Below the pieces are notes generated by a model. The model was not told where the DNA came from. It searched no databases and saw only the letters and a program-made list of their open reading frames with translations. A stretch of DNA of 64,000 bases from assembly GCF_902374955.1 (NCBI RefSeq), contig NZ_CABKRX010000088.1, positions 5,588 to 69,587 of the forward strand. Reading direction: 5' to 3'. Below, in pieces: positions 18,269-26,642 of the stretch; positions within the stretch are counted from its first letter, which is position 1, and the number at the start of each line of letters is the position of its first letter. The position numbers and the translations under genes were made by a program. This DNA is from Bacillus massilioanorexius (GTDB lineage: Bacteria > Bacillota > Bacilli > Bacillales > DSM-1321).

Positions 18269-19714
18269 TTAAAATGAATATTTAATGGCACATGTTTTTA
18301 TTGTCGTATAGAAATCCAGTGCTGCTTGACCTTGTTCTCTAGTATGTGAACTTGACTGCTTCATCCCTCCAAATGGAGCTTGATATTCTACACCAGCCGT
18401 TTCTTGATTAACTCTTACCATTCCTGCATCACTTTCTTCTAAAAAATGATAAGCCTTCGATAAATCTGATGTAAAAAGTGAGGCACTCAATCCATAAATG
18501 GAATCATTACTTAACTGAATGGCTTCGTCAAAATTGCTAGCTTTTAAAATAACCGCTAGCGGTCCAAATATTTCTTCTTGAACCAATGCATGTTTCGGAT
18601 CTAACCCAGTTACAACCAAAGGTTTAATAAAGTAACCTTCTGTCTCTGCTGATATCTTTCCTTCAACAAGTATTTCCGATTGTTCTTTTGCTAAATTGAC
18701 ATAATGGTTCACTGTATCAAACTGATATTTAGACGCAACAGGGCCTAAATACGCATGTGGATTTAATGCATGTAATATATTTATTTCTGAAACAGCTTTT
18801 TTCAATCTACTTAAAAAATCTGGAAAAATAGCGTCTTCGACAATAATCCTACTAGTTGCCGTACATTTTTGCCCTGCTGAACGGAAGGCACCGCTTACTA
18901 TTAAGGGTACTGCTTGATCTAAATTCGCATCCGAGAGTACAATAGCAGCATTTTTTCCTCCCATCTCAGTTTGATATTTAATATTTCTCTTTGCACATAT
19001 AGAAGCAATATATGATCCTATTTTTGAAGAGCCTGTAAAACTAATAGCTTGTAAATCCGTTTTTTCAACAAGCGTATTACCAATATGGCTACCTTTACCA
19101 TTAACGAGATTTAATACTCCTGCAGGGAGCTGAACTTCCTTAAAAATCTCCATTATTTTAGTAGCGGTAAGAGATGCATACTCCGCTGGTTTCCAAATTA
19201 CTGTATTCCCACAAATTAAAGCTGGTGCAATTTTCCAAATCGGAATCGCAACCGGAAAGTTCCAAGGTGTAATGATTCCTACTACACCCAAAGCTACTCT
19301 TTTCGTATATTGATGGACATGTACATCATTTGATGGTATGACGCTTCCATCGGAACGTACACCCTCAGCTCCATAATATCGAAGTAGCTGAATGGCACGG
19401 TTCACTTCACCTATCATTTCAGTAATAGGCTTTCCCATTTCACGACTTGCTAGAGTTGCCAATTCTTCAATATGTTTTTGTAGTGCATCTGCCATTTTAA
19501 ACAAATAATTCGCTCGTATCGGACCTGGTAGTTTAGACCAAGATTTAAATGCTTTTTTTGCTGCACCTTCTGCTTCAAACACATGCTGATCATTAGAATA
19601 GTACATGACGCCAACCTCTTCTGTAACATCTGAAGGATTATGAACTACTCTTCCCTCACTCTTAATAGCAACAAATTCTTCTGCAATCCAATTTTTTGTT
19701 TCGATTGTACTCAC
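18269..19714 (-). CDS. Aldehyde dehydrogenase, probable 2-oxoglutarate semialdehyde dehydrogenase
   Basis: NAD(P)-dependent aldehyde dehydrogenase of 481 aa. Catalytic Cys284 is in GQKCTA, general-base Glu250 in TEMGGKN, and the nucleotide-binding FTGSSKIG is at ~227-234. Placed between a DapA-type deaminase and a hydroxyproline epimerase, the likely reaction is oxidation of 2,5-dioxopentanoate to 2-oxoglutarate, the last step of hydroxyproline degradation. The start is GTG at 19714, 9 bases after the upstream gene ends. Substrate assignment rests on context. Confidence 0.85.
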   Translation of the reverse strand: MSTIETKNWIAEEFVAIKSEGRVVHNPSDVTEEVGVMYYSNDQHVFEAEGAAKKAFKSWSKLPGPIRANYLFKMADALQKHIEELATLASREMGKPITEMIGEVNRAIQLLRYYGAEGVRSDGSVIPSNDVHVHQYTKRVALGVVGIITPWNFPVAIPIWKIAPALICGNTVIWKPAEYASLTATKIMEIFKEVQLPAGVLNLVNGKGSHIGNTLVEKTDLQAISFTGSSKIGSYIASICAKRNIKYQTEMGGKNAAIVLSDANLDQAVPLIVSGAFRSAGQKCTATSRIIVEDAIFPDFLSRLKKAVSEINILHALNPHAYLGPVASKYQFDTVNHYVNLAKEQSEILVEGKISAETEGYFIKPLVVTGLDPKHALVQEEIFGPLAVILKASNFDEAIQLSNDSIYGLSASLFTSDLSKAYHFLEESDAGMVRVNQETAGVEYQAPFGGMKQSSSHTREQGQAALDFYTTIKTCAIKYSF

Positions 19715-19723
19715 CTCTTTCCA

Positions 19724-20608
19724 TTATTGATGAATAGGAGTTACTGCATTTCCATATGCTTTTTTAATAGCTTCATATACGTCATGCGATAAAGGTAGTC
19801 GAGAAGGTCTAGTAGGTCCTACTGGCTGACTAGCTAATTCCATCATATATTTGATAGATTGTACTAATTGTGGATTTGCGTCATAATGAAATAAAGGCAA
19901 TAATTTTTTGTAAAGTTCCATGCCTTCTTCCATTTTTCCTTCTCTTGCTAATCGAAATAATTCCACACATTGTTTTGGAAGAGCATTAGGTACACCTGCA
20001 ATCCAACCAGTCGCACCCATTAATGGACCTTCAAAAGAAAGATCGTCTACTCCAATCATTACCTCTAAATCTGTTTTTTCTAATATTTCATGAACACGAC
20101 GAATATCTCCTGAAAATTCTTTAACTGCAACAATATTTTCATATTTAGATAATTTCACTAATAAATCGGGTGTTAAATCAGTTGGATAATCAAGAGGATT
20201 ATTGTAAGCAATAATTGGAATTCCAACATTATTTAACGCCTCATAATGAGCAATCACTTCATTTTCTAATGGTCGATAATTTATAGGTGGAAGTGCCATT
20301 ATTCCTGCTGCACCTTTTTCCAAAGCAAAAGTAGCCCATTTTACAGCTTGTGCAGTAGATGGAGCACCTGTACCAACGACTACTGGTACCCTTCCAGCCA
20401 CTGCATCAATAACTGTCTCAATCATTTTTTCTCTTTCCTCTACAGTCAATGTTGCATACTCACCTAATGAGCCTGATGGTACTAAACCATCTACTCCTTC
20501 TTCAATTAACCAGTTACAAATTTCTGATAGCCTCTTGTAATCTACTTCATAGTCCTCCGTAAATGGTGTAACAATTGCCACATACACTCCTTCAAACTTT
20601 TTCATCAT
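19724..20608 (-). CDS. DapA-family lyase, probable 1-pyrroline-4-hydroxy-2-carboxylate deaminase
   Basis: Class I aldolase-fold enzyme of the DHDPS/N-acetylneuraminate lyase family, 294 aa. The Schiff-base lysine is Lys163 in AVKEFSGD, Tyr135 lies in IIAYNNP, and the GSLGEYATL loop (46-54) binds the keto-acid carboxylate. Since the neighbours are semialdehyde dehydrogenase and hydroxyproline epimerase, it most likely converts pyrroline-4-hydroxy-2-carboxylate to 2-oxoglutarate semialdehyde and ammonia rather than making dihydrodipicolinate. Two adjacent ATG codons follow GAGGAG; either could be used. First gene behind the sigma-54 promoter at 20667. Confidence 0.85.
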   Translation of the reverse strand: MMKKFEGVYVAIVTPFTEDYEVDYKRLSEICNWLIEEGVDGLVPSGSLGEYATLTVEEREKMIETVIDAVAGRVPVVVGTGAPSTAQAVKWATFALEKGAAGIMALPPINYRPLENEVIAHYEALNNVGIPIIAYNNPLDYPTDLTPDLLVKLSKYENIVAVKEFSGDIRRVHEILEKTDLEVMIGVDDLSFEGPLMGATGWIAGVPNALPKQCVELFRLAREGKMEEGMELYKKLLPLFHYDANPQLVQSIKYMMELASQPVGPTRPSRLPLSHDVYEAIKKAYGNAVTPIHQ

Positions 20609-20666
20609 GAATCTCCTCTCTTAAATAACTTTTTTTGGTAATACAATTAATCTCTAAAATATTTAA

Positions 20667-20682
20667 TGCAATTTATATGCCA
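20667..20682 (-). promoter_or_regulatory. Sigma-54 promoter of the deaminase/dehydrogenase/epimerase operon
   Basis: Minus strand TGGCATATAAATTGCA, matching the -24/-12 consensus with correct spacing, about 60 bases upstream of the gene at 20608. The near-palindrome GTATAGATTCTTATAC at 20743-20758 lies 60-75 bases upstream and is a candidate activator site. Confidence 0.88.
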
Positions 20683-20829
20683 AGAAATGATTAGTGACAG
20701 AAAGGCAATACTTATTATGAAATGTATGAATTTTTTTACAGTGTATAGATTCTTATACTTGTCCTTTTTGATAAAAATTGACAATATCCACATCATATAA
20801 ACAGTTTCTACTACTTAAGCATATAAAAA

Positions 20830-20873
20830 GAAGAGGAGTCTAAAATGGATTTCCTCCTTTTTAGACACCTCTT
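20830..20873 (-). terminator. Terminator of the NlpC/P60-SLH gene
   Basis: Imperfect stem (AAGAGGAGTCTAAAA pairing with TTTTAGACACCTCTT) with a ~14-base loop, followed on the minus strand by CTTTTTAT. It lies about 150 bases past the stop codon at 21025 and isolates the downstream sigma-54 operon. Confidence 0.75.
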
Positions 20874-21024
20874 CACTTCATATTGTTCTATTATTAAGCT
20901 TGATAATTTGTTTGGCTTTCTTTTTGCTTCCTATACAAAAAAGAAAGTTATTCACTTTGAAACAATATAAAAAATGACCTGAGTCTGTTTCTTCTTTTTT
21001 CAAATATAGAATGCTAGAAAAGTA

Positions 21025-22023
21025 TTATTTTACTGCAATACCATTATAAACTGCTGCTGAAAAATAGGCTCTAGAAGCAGCATCATTTGATCGATACGTA
21101 CTGGTTTTAAATCCTTCAGTTCGATCAATAGCATGCATAGTTATAATAGCATCAAAAAAACTTGTAGTTGGTTTAACATCCTTATAAACAGTATGTAAAC
21201 TAGAAATATTTGTAATGTTAATATTAAAGGCTCTCTTAACAATAGAAGCCATTTGACCTCTAGTCATTGTATCATTCGGCCTAAATGTCCCATCCGAGTA
21301 TCCATTAATAATTCCTAACTCTTTAATTGAAGCAATGTCTTTAGCGAATGCGCTTGATGGAGAAACATCACGATATGATGATTCATTTTTCGGCTTATGC
21401 TTTAAAACTCTGTTAATGATTGCTGCAGCTTGTCCTCTAGTAACAGAATCTTCTGGACGAAAAGTCCCATCATTGTAACCGCTAATAATACCTTGTGCTC
21501 CAAGTGTACCTACAGCTGTATATGCAAAATGGTCTTTGTTCAAGTCTGTATATACTACTAATACTTCTTCATTTAAAACTCGTTTTGCACCTGTATATTT
21601 CGATTTCCAATAAGAGTTATCTAAGCTTGCAACTAGTACTCCACTATTTGTTGCACTAATAAAATTATTGTTACCTACGTAAATACCAGAATGAGTGATC
21701 CCTTTCTTATCATATGTACCGGAGAAAAACACTAAATCCCCAATTTTCAAATCACTCTTTTCAACAGCCTTACCAACCTTATTATATTGGTCATCCGCTG
21801 TTCTCGGTAACGATATACCCGCCTGATCAAAAACATAAACTAAGAATCCCGAGCAATCGAATCCTGCCGGTGTATTACCTCCCCACTTATATGGAACACC
21901 TATATATTGGTTAGCAATTTTTACAATATCATTACCCGTTACATTAGCTGCATGTGTTTTAGTAATTGGTAAAATAGCAATTAACAGTATAGCAGAAAAA
22001 ACAAATGATAATAGCTTCCTCAT
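21025..22023 (-). CDS. NlpC/P60 peptidase with S-layer homology domains
   Basis: A secreted 332-aa cell-wall hydrolase. A signal peptide (about residues 1-25, ending in THA) precedes an NlpC/P60 domain (~30-150) with catalytic Cys57 in GFDCSG and His111 in GITHSG. Three S-layer homology repeats follow (~165-332), recognisable by DGTFRPEDSVTRGQAA and DGTFRPNDTMTRGQMA; the third is more diverged. Expected role: cleavage of gamma-D-Glu-diamino acid links in peptidoglycan while anchored to secondary wall polymer. GGAGG lies 6 bases before the ATG. Monocistronic. Confidence 0.9.
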   Translation of the reverse strand: MRKLLSFVFSAILLIAILPITKTHAANVTGNDIVKIANQYIGVPYKWGGNTPAGFDCSGFLVYVFDQAGISLPRTADDQYNKVGKAVEKSDLKIGDLVFFSGTYDKKGITHSGIYVGNNNFISATNSGVLVASLDNSYWKSKYTGAKRVLNEEVLVVYTDLNKDHFAYTAVGTLGAQGIISGYNDGTFRPEDSVTRGQAAAIINRVLKHKPKNESSYRDVSPSSAFAKDIASIKELGIINGYSDGTFRPNDTMTRGQMASIVKRAFNINITNISSLHTVYKDVKPTTSFFDAIITMHAIDRTEGFKTSTYRSNDAASRAYFSAAVYNGIAVK

Positions 22024-22186
22024 AACAGACCTCCATTCTTCCTATCTTTTAAGCGTTTTTATATTCATATAGTACTAGTTTATCATAAGTCCACAGTGTA
22101 AAAACATGACAACTTTACAATATTCGAAAAAATATAGTATCTTTATACCTAATTAAACTATGTATATAGTATTATTTGGAATAGAA

Positions 22187-22825
22187 TTATCTTTGATTCC
22201 ATTCTGAATAAAACTCTTTCAAAAACGTTTCCATATACCTATGTCTTCTATTCGCAATTTCTTTTGCTGTTTCTGTATTCATTAAATCCTTTAATTTAAA
22301 AAGTTTTTCATAAAAATGATTCACAGTATGATTCTTTAGTTCTTTAACCTCTTCTACAGAAGTAAAATTTCTTGGTTCTATATGAGGGTCATAAATTGGT
22401 TGATTTCGATAACCTCCGTAAGTAAAAGCTCTTGCAATACCTATTGCTCCCATTGCATCTAAACGATCAGCATCTTGGACAATTTTCCCCTCCATAGACT
22501 TTTGCCTAGATTCTGTAACACCTCCCTTAAATGACATCGTCTTAATAATATTCATAATGTCATCTCTTTCTCTAGGTGAAATATTAACAGAAAGAAGATA
22601 ATTTTCAGTTGCACGAAAGTTGTTATTTGAAAATTTCCAGTCATCTAGATCATGTAATAAAGCAGCCATTTCCACGACAAAAAGGTTTGCCTTTTCTTTA
22701 GAGGCAATTAACTTAGCTAAATGATAGACTCGTTCAATATGCCACCAGTCATGCCCGCTTCCCTCTCCATATGACTTTTGCATCACATATTGTTTCGTTT
22801 CTTCTACTATTCTTTTTTTATCCAT
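22187..22825 (-). CDS. HD-domain phosphohydrolase (YpgQ/YedJ-like)
   Basis: Cytoplasmic metal-dependent HD hydrolase of 212 aa. The metal ligands are in HDWWHIERV (first His) and LLHDLDDWKF (the HD pair), with a later DADRLDAMGA Asp. B. subtilis YpgQ, the closest type I know, hydrolyses nucleoside triphosphates; the substrate here is not known. The frame extends to 22876, but the ATG at 22825 has AAAGGG 5-6 bases upstream and starts at MDKKRIVEET, so I use it. Confidence 0.82.
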   Translation of the reverse strand: MDKKRIVEETKQYVMQKSYGEGSGHDWWHIERVYHLAKLIASKEKANLFVVEMAALLHDLDDWKFSNNNFRATENYLLSVNISPRERDDIMNIIKTMSFKGGVTESRQKSMEGKIVQDADRLDAMGAIGIARAFTYGGYRNQPIYDPHIEPRNFTSVEEVKELKNHTVNHFYEKLFKLKDLMNTETAKEIANRRHRYMETFLKEFYSEWNQR

Positions 22826-23034
22826 AAAATCCCTTTCCATTCTTAAATTCATATATATTGACCTATATACTTTCATACACTCTGCAACAGAATCATACTT
22901 TTATCCTCTTATACTCACAACAAATTATTTCTTTTATAACACGAAGGATATATAGATTATCGTCAAATATATGTAATTTTTTAATAAAAAATATGCCAAA
23001 AGTAATTCTCCATCACTTTTAGCACAAGGCATAA

Positions 23035-24390
23035 TTATCTAAAAAACAAGTGAATCCAGCAATAAAGTAACACTATTGTTACAACTAATGTTAAAGGTAT
23101 AACAACAAGTGATACTTGTAAATAATCTTTCCATTTAACCTTTATCTTGTTTTGCTTTAAGATATGCATCCAAATTAAAGAGGCTAATGTTCCAATTGGT
23201 AACAATAATGAACCAATATCACTACCTATAATACTTGATAAATACATCGTTTTTAATGTAAGAGGATCTAAATGTAATTCAGTTAGTGTTATCGTTCCAA
23301 TTAACAACGCTGGATGGTTATTAAAAAAGTTGGATAGAACCGAAACGAGTCCTCCCATTAGAAAACTAGCTTCAAATAACCCTTTTTGTACAATCGGCTC
23401 GCTAATTTGAACAAGTAAATCTGTTAACCCTGAGTTGTGAAGACCGTAAATGATAACATACATAGAAAATGCAAAAAGTAAAATCTGCCACGGGGTTTTT
23501 TTCAAAATATCAGTTGGATTTGTGCGTAGATGATACCATCTCCAAACTAATAGAACGAATGAGCCTAATATAGCGACAAATTCTATAGGTATTGAAAAGT
23601 ACGATGCAATAAAAAGAGAGCAGCGAATGATAAAAACAAAAAGAAGGATTTTCAACATAAATATTGTACGTTTTTTTCTAGTTTCAACTGAGATTTTCCC
23701 TTTTAATGGATGAAAGTTTTTGGTGAAAAATATTTGTTCCATATCATACACTGTTTCTGGTAATCTCCCAGGTAATTTCTTTTTAACTAATATGAACATT
23801 AAATAGGACATAAATAGTAATCCGATGGATGCTGGAATAAACATCATAGCAGTATGCATGTATAATGTCATATGAACAATTTTTAGAGCAATTAAATTTA
23901 CTATATTGCTTACTCCAATTGGCGTTGATGCTGCTGTTGCAATTAGGGCTCCTGTCAATAAATAAGGAATTTGTTGATGTGGTTTTAAACGAAGATTTTT
24001 TAGAAGGAGAATTAATATAGGTGTTGTTATAAGTATGCTACCATCATTATTAAATAATAAAGTCATGAGAAAACATAAAAGTTGAATATACCAATACAGT
24101 CGATACCCTGAACCTTTTGCTAATGCTCCAATTCTTGCTGCTGCCCAATGAAAGAATCCAAAACTTTCTAGAATAACAGCCATTACAATCGTCGAGATAA
24201 TAGTAATAGAGGCTCCACCGATTTTTTCAACAATATCTATGACATCTGCTTTTGTTACTACACCTGTTATTAAAATGATTACTGCACCTATTGCCGCTGG
24301 CCAAGCTTCATTAATTCCCATAGGTCTCCAGAAAATAATCAAAGTTGTTATCAGGAACACAAAGACTGAAAGAAAAATGTAAATATCCAT
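23035..24390 (-). CDS. ArsB/NhaD-type anion permease
   Basis: Polytopic membrane protein of 451 aa with about 11 hydrophobic segments, of the ArsB/ion-transporter superfamily. The conserved LLFNNDGSILITTPILI and the second-half FFNNHPALLIGTI carry the Asn residues of the paired re-entrant helices. ArsB proteins export arsenite, but no arsR or arsC is adjacent, so an arsenic role is unproven and another anion is possible. RBS AAGGAGGG precedes the ATG. Monocistronic. Confidence 0.8.
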   Translation of the reverse strand: MDIYIFLSVFVFLITTLIIFWRPMGINEAWPAAIGAVIILITGVVTKADVIDIVEKIGGASITIISTIVMAVILESFGFFHWAAARIGALAKGSGYRLYWYIQLLCFLMTLLFNNDGSILITTPILILLLKNLRLKPHQQIPYLLTGALIATAASTPIGVSNIVNLIALKIVHMTLYMHTAMMFIPASIGLLFMSYLMFILVKKKLPGRLPETVYDMEQIFFTKNFHPLKGKISVETRKKRTIFMLKILLFVFIIRCSLFIASYFSIPIEFVAILGSFVLLVWRWYHLRTNPTDILKKTPWQILLFAFSMYVIIYGLHNSGLTDLLVQISEPIVQKGLFEASFLMGGLVSVLSNFFNNHPALLIGTITLTELHLDPLTLKTMYLSSIIGSDIGSLLLPIGTLASLIWMHILKQNKIKVKWKDYLQVSLVVIPLTLVVTIVLLYCWIHLFFR

Positions 24391-24656
24391 TTTCTTGTAT
24401 TTCCCTCCTTTCCTGATTTACGAATAAAAGTTTTTTCTACTTTCAATATCATATGCAAATCTACTAAAATGTATCTAGTTAATAGACTAATTATCTTCTG
24501 AATGTTTATTCGTCTAGTAAATATTTTCTAGTTATCAGTCTAAATATTTTCTAAAAATAGTATTGATGTAAATGGTGAGATTAAACTCTTACTCATCTAG
24601 ATGAAATAAAATAGGAATGCTTTATTTGTTTCTATCGACAATAGGTTATCCAAAAA
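24391..24656. other. Intergenic region upstream of the ArsB-type gene
   Basis: No gene. Contains repeated CTAGTTAAT/CTAGT motifs (24475-24600, for example ATCTAGTTAATAGACTAATT and TCTAGTTATCAGTCTAAA) that could be operator copies near the promoter. The right part is a dispersed repeat fragment listed separately. Confidence 0.45.
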
Positions 24657-24708
24657 GGCTATTTTCGCATACTTTGTTGCCTATAAATAGTGAGCAAAGA
24701 TTGAATAG
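24657..24708 (+). repeat. Dispersed intergenic repeat, partial copy
   Basis: Matches the head of a repeat found several times in this window: TTTTCGCATACTTTGTT followed by a CTATRAA block. Only the first half is present. Compare 39122-39293, 54872-54968 and 56105-56242. Confidence 0.55.
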
Positions 24709-24758
24709 AAGAGGCCTCTAAAAAGTGATAAAAAATCATTTTTTAGACAGCCCCTCTT
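24709..24758 (-). terminator. Terminator of the FAD/Rieske gene
   Basis: Stem of GAGGCCTCTAAAAAGTGAT-like sequence pairing with ATTTTTTAGACAGCCCCTC (imperfect), directly after the stop at 24765. Confidence 0.7.
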
Positions 24759-24764
24759 TAATTA

Positions 24765-26288
24765 TTATTTAATTTTCTTTAACGGACATTTGGCAGGCCC
24801 TTCTAATACCTCACCAGTATAGGAAAATCTAGATCCGTGACAGGGACAATCCCAACTCAAATCGCCACTATTCCAATTAACCTCGCAGCCTAGATGTGTA
24901 CAAGTTGTATCAACTATATGAACAACACCAGCTTCATCTTTATAGCCACCAGCTATTTTCCCGTTTACATTGATGTGCGCACCTTCATTAATTAATAAAT
25001 CTTCTGCTGTTTTTTCAATAATACCAAGTTTTCCTGATACTAGATTTTTAGCTACGTTTGCATTTTGGACAATAAAACTTTTGACCGCACTACCTGAAAT
25101 GGCACGTGACGGATTAAATAAATCTTGCCAATCATTCCTTCTATTTAGGATCCTATCACGGAGTAACATTGCTCCTGCTGTTCCATTTGTCATGCCCCAT
25201 TTTGCATAGCCTGTAGCAACGTATATATTTTCTTCACCTGAAGTAATATTTCCAATGTAAGGAACACTATCTAATGTTTTTAAATCTTGGGCTGACCAAT
25301 GGTAAGAAAAATCTTCAATATGAAAATATTCATTAGCAAATTGACTAAGAGCCTGATAATAATAGCTTGTGCTTTTTCCTTGACCAGTTTTATGACTTTC
25401 TCCTCCAACTAGTAATAACTGTTCTCCTTTTGATAGAGGAGTAAAACGAATGGAGCGTGTTGGACTTTCAGCACTAATGTACATGCCATTAAAAGGCTTT
25501 TCTTTTACTTTTGCAGCTACAACGTATGAACGTTCTGCATATAATCGTGCAAAATATATTCCTTTCCAATCCACAAAAGGAAAGTGAGAAGCAAGAACTA
25601 CTTGTGACCCAGAAATTTTTTTACCATTTTTCAATATTACAGAAGGTCTATCTCCTGTTTCGAGATCAACTGCGATTGTATTCTCTAAAATCGCACCTCC
25701 AGACTTTTCTAGCTTCTCTACTAGTTTATTTAAATATTTTAAAGGATGAAACTGCGCCTGATTTTTCATGACAATAGCTAACTTAGATGCAAACGGTAAT
25801 GTTGACAGATTCGTTAATTCTCCATCAATAGATAACTTTTCATATGCCTTGTACTCTCTTTCTATTTGTTCGATATAACTTTCAGAATTTGTATAGATAT
25901 AGGCATCTTGTATGCTATAGTCACAGTCGATACGATGTGTTTCTATTATATGGTTAATGAACTGTTCTGCAGCATGATTGGCTTGATAGTATTGTTCTGC
26001 TTTTTCTATTCCAAGCTGCTCTATAAGTTTGTCGTAAATAATATGATGCTGAGAAGTAATCTTAGCTGTTGTATGTCCAGTTGTTCCATTCATAATTCGA
26101 TTGGCATCTATAAGTGCTACTTTTTGTCCCTCTTCAACTAAAAGAAATGCTAAGGTAATTCCCGTTATACCTGCTCCTACTATAACAGTATCAACGGCCA
26201 TATCTTCATTTATTTGAGGAAATAAAGTACTTTCTACAGATTCAATCCAATAAGATGTCATATGATTGGTTTCATTTTTATCATTCAT
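24765..26288 (-). CDS. FAD-dependent oxidoreductase with C-terminal Rieske [2Fe-2S] domain
   Basis: A 507-aa two-domain protein. The N-terminal ~400 residues form a DAO-type FAD fold (TVIVGAGITGITLAFLLVEEG); the C-terminal ~90 residues form a Rieske domain with ligands CTHLGC and CPCHGS. The same architecture is seen in B. subtilis YhfW. The electron donor and acceptor are unknown. RBS AGGAGGAG. Monocistronic, with its own terminator. Confidence 0.85.
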   Translation of the reverse strand: MNDKNETNHMTSYWIESVESTLFPQINEDMAVDTVIVGAGITGITLAFLLVEEGQKVALIDANRIMNGTTGHTTAKITSQHHIIYDKLIEQLGIEKAEQYYQANHAAEQFINHIIETHRIDCDYSIQDAYIYTNSESYIEQIEREYKAYEKLSIDGELTNLSTLPFASKLAIVMKNQAQFHPLKYLNKLVEKLEKSGGAILENTIAVDLETGDRPSVILKNGKKISGSQVVLASHFPFVDWKGIYFARLYAERSYVVAAKVKEKPFNGMYISAESPTRSIRFTPLSKGEQLLLVGGESHKTGQGKSTSYYYQALSQFANEYFHIEDFSYHWSAQDLKTLDSVPYIGNITSGEENIYVATGYAKWGMTNGTAGAMLLRDRILNRRNDWQDLFNPSRAISGSAVKSFIVQNANVAKNLVSGKLGIIEKTAEDLLINEGAHINVNGKIAGGYKDEAGVVHIVDTTCTHLGCEVNWNSGDLSWDCPCHGSRFSYTGEVLEGPAKCPLKKIK

Positions 26289-26579
26289 TTAATCTCCTCC
26301 TATATTCTATTAGCATTTACCTTTTATAACCAGTTATACTCATGAATAAAAATTGATTAAAAGAGACTTACTATGATCACGTTATGTGAGATAAAAAAAC
26401 AACAATAAAACGTATTCCTCAACATAAGAAAAGACTAAACGTCTTACAAACAAAAAAGCAAATCCTAAAAAACACCACATCCTGCGCAACGTCTTGGCTT
26501 ATTGACATAAAGGGGTAAAGGAGCTATAGCTAGACAATAAACCAGGCTCAAAGTGATATTTTTCTGACCATGTAAAAAA
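26289..26579. other. Intergenic region, no gene seen
   Basis: Promoter region of the FAD/Rieske gene. A-rich sequence with no long open frame or clear repeat. The MFS gene terminator lies at its right end. Confidence 0.45.
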
Positions 26580-26615
26580 GAGCGTCATAAAAAAGCTAAG
26601 CTTTTCATGACGCTC
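26580..26615 (-). terminator. Terminator of the MFS gene
   Basis: Stem GAGCGTCAT/ATGACGCTC with an inner AAAAGCT/AGCTTTT pairing, followed on the minus strand by TTTTTT. Confidence 0.85.
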
Positions 26616-26642
26616 TCTGGATTTTTTTGTATTCTAGCAGCC

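Noticed and set aside
19724..20608. dapA for lysine synthesis
   Set aside because: Neighbouring hydroxyproline genes and sigma-54 promoter favour the pyrroline-hydroxycarboxylate deaminase role.
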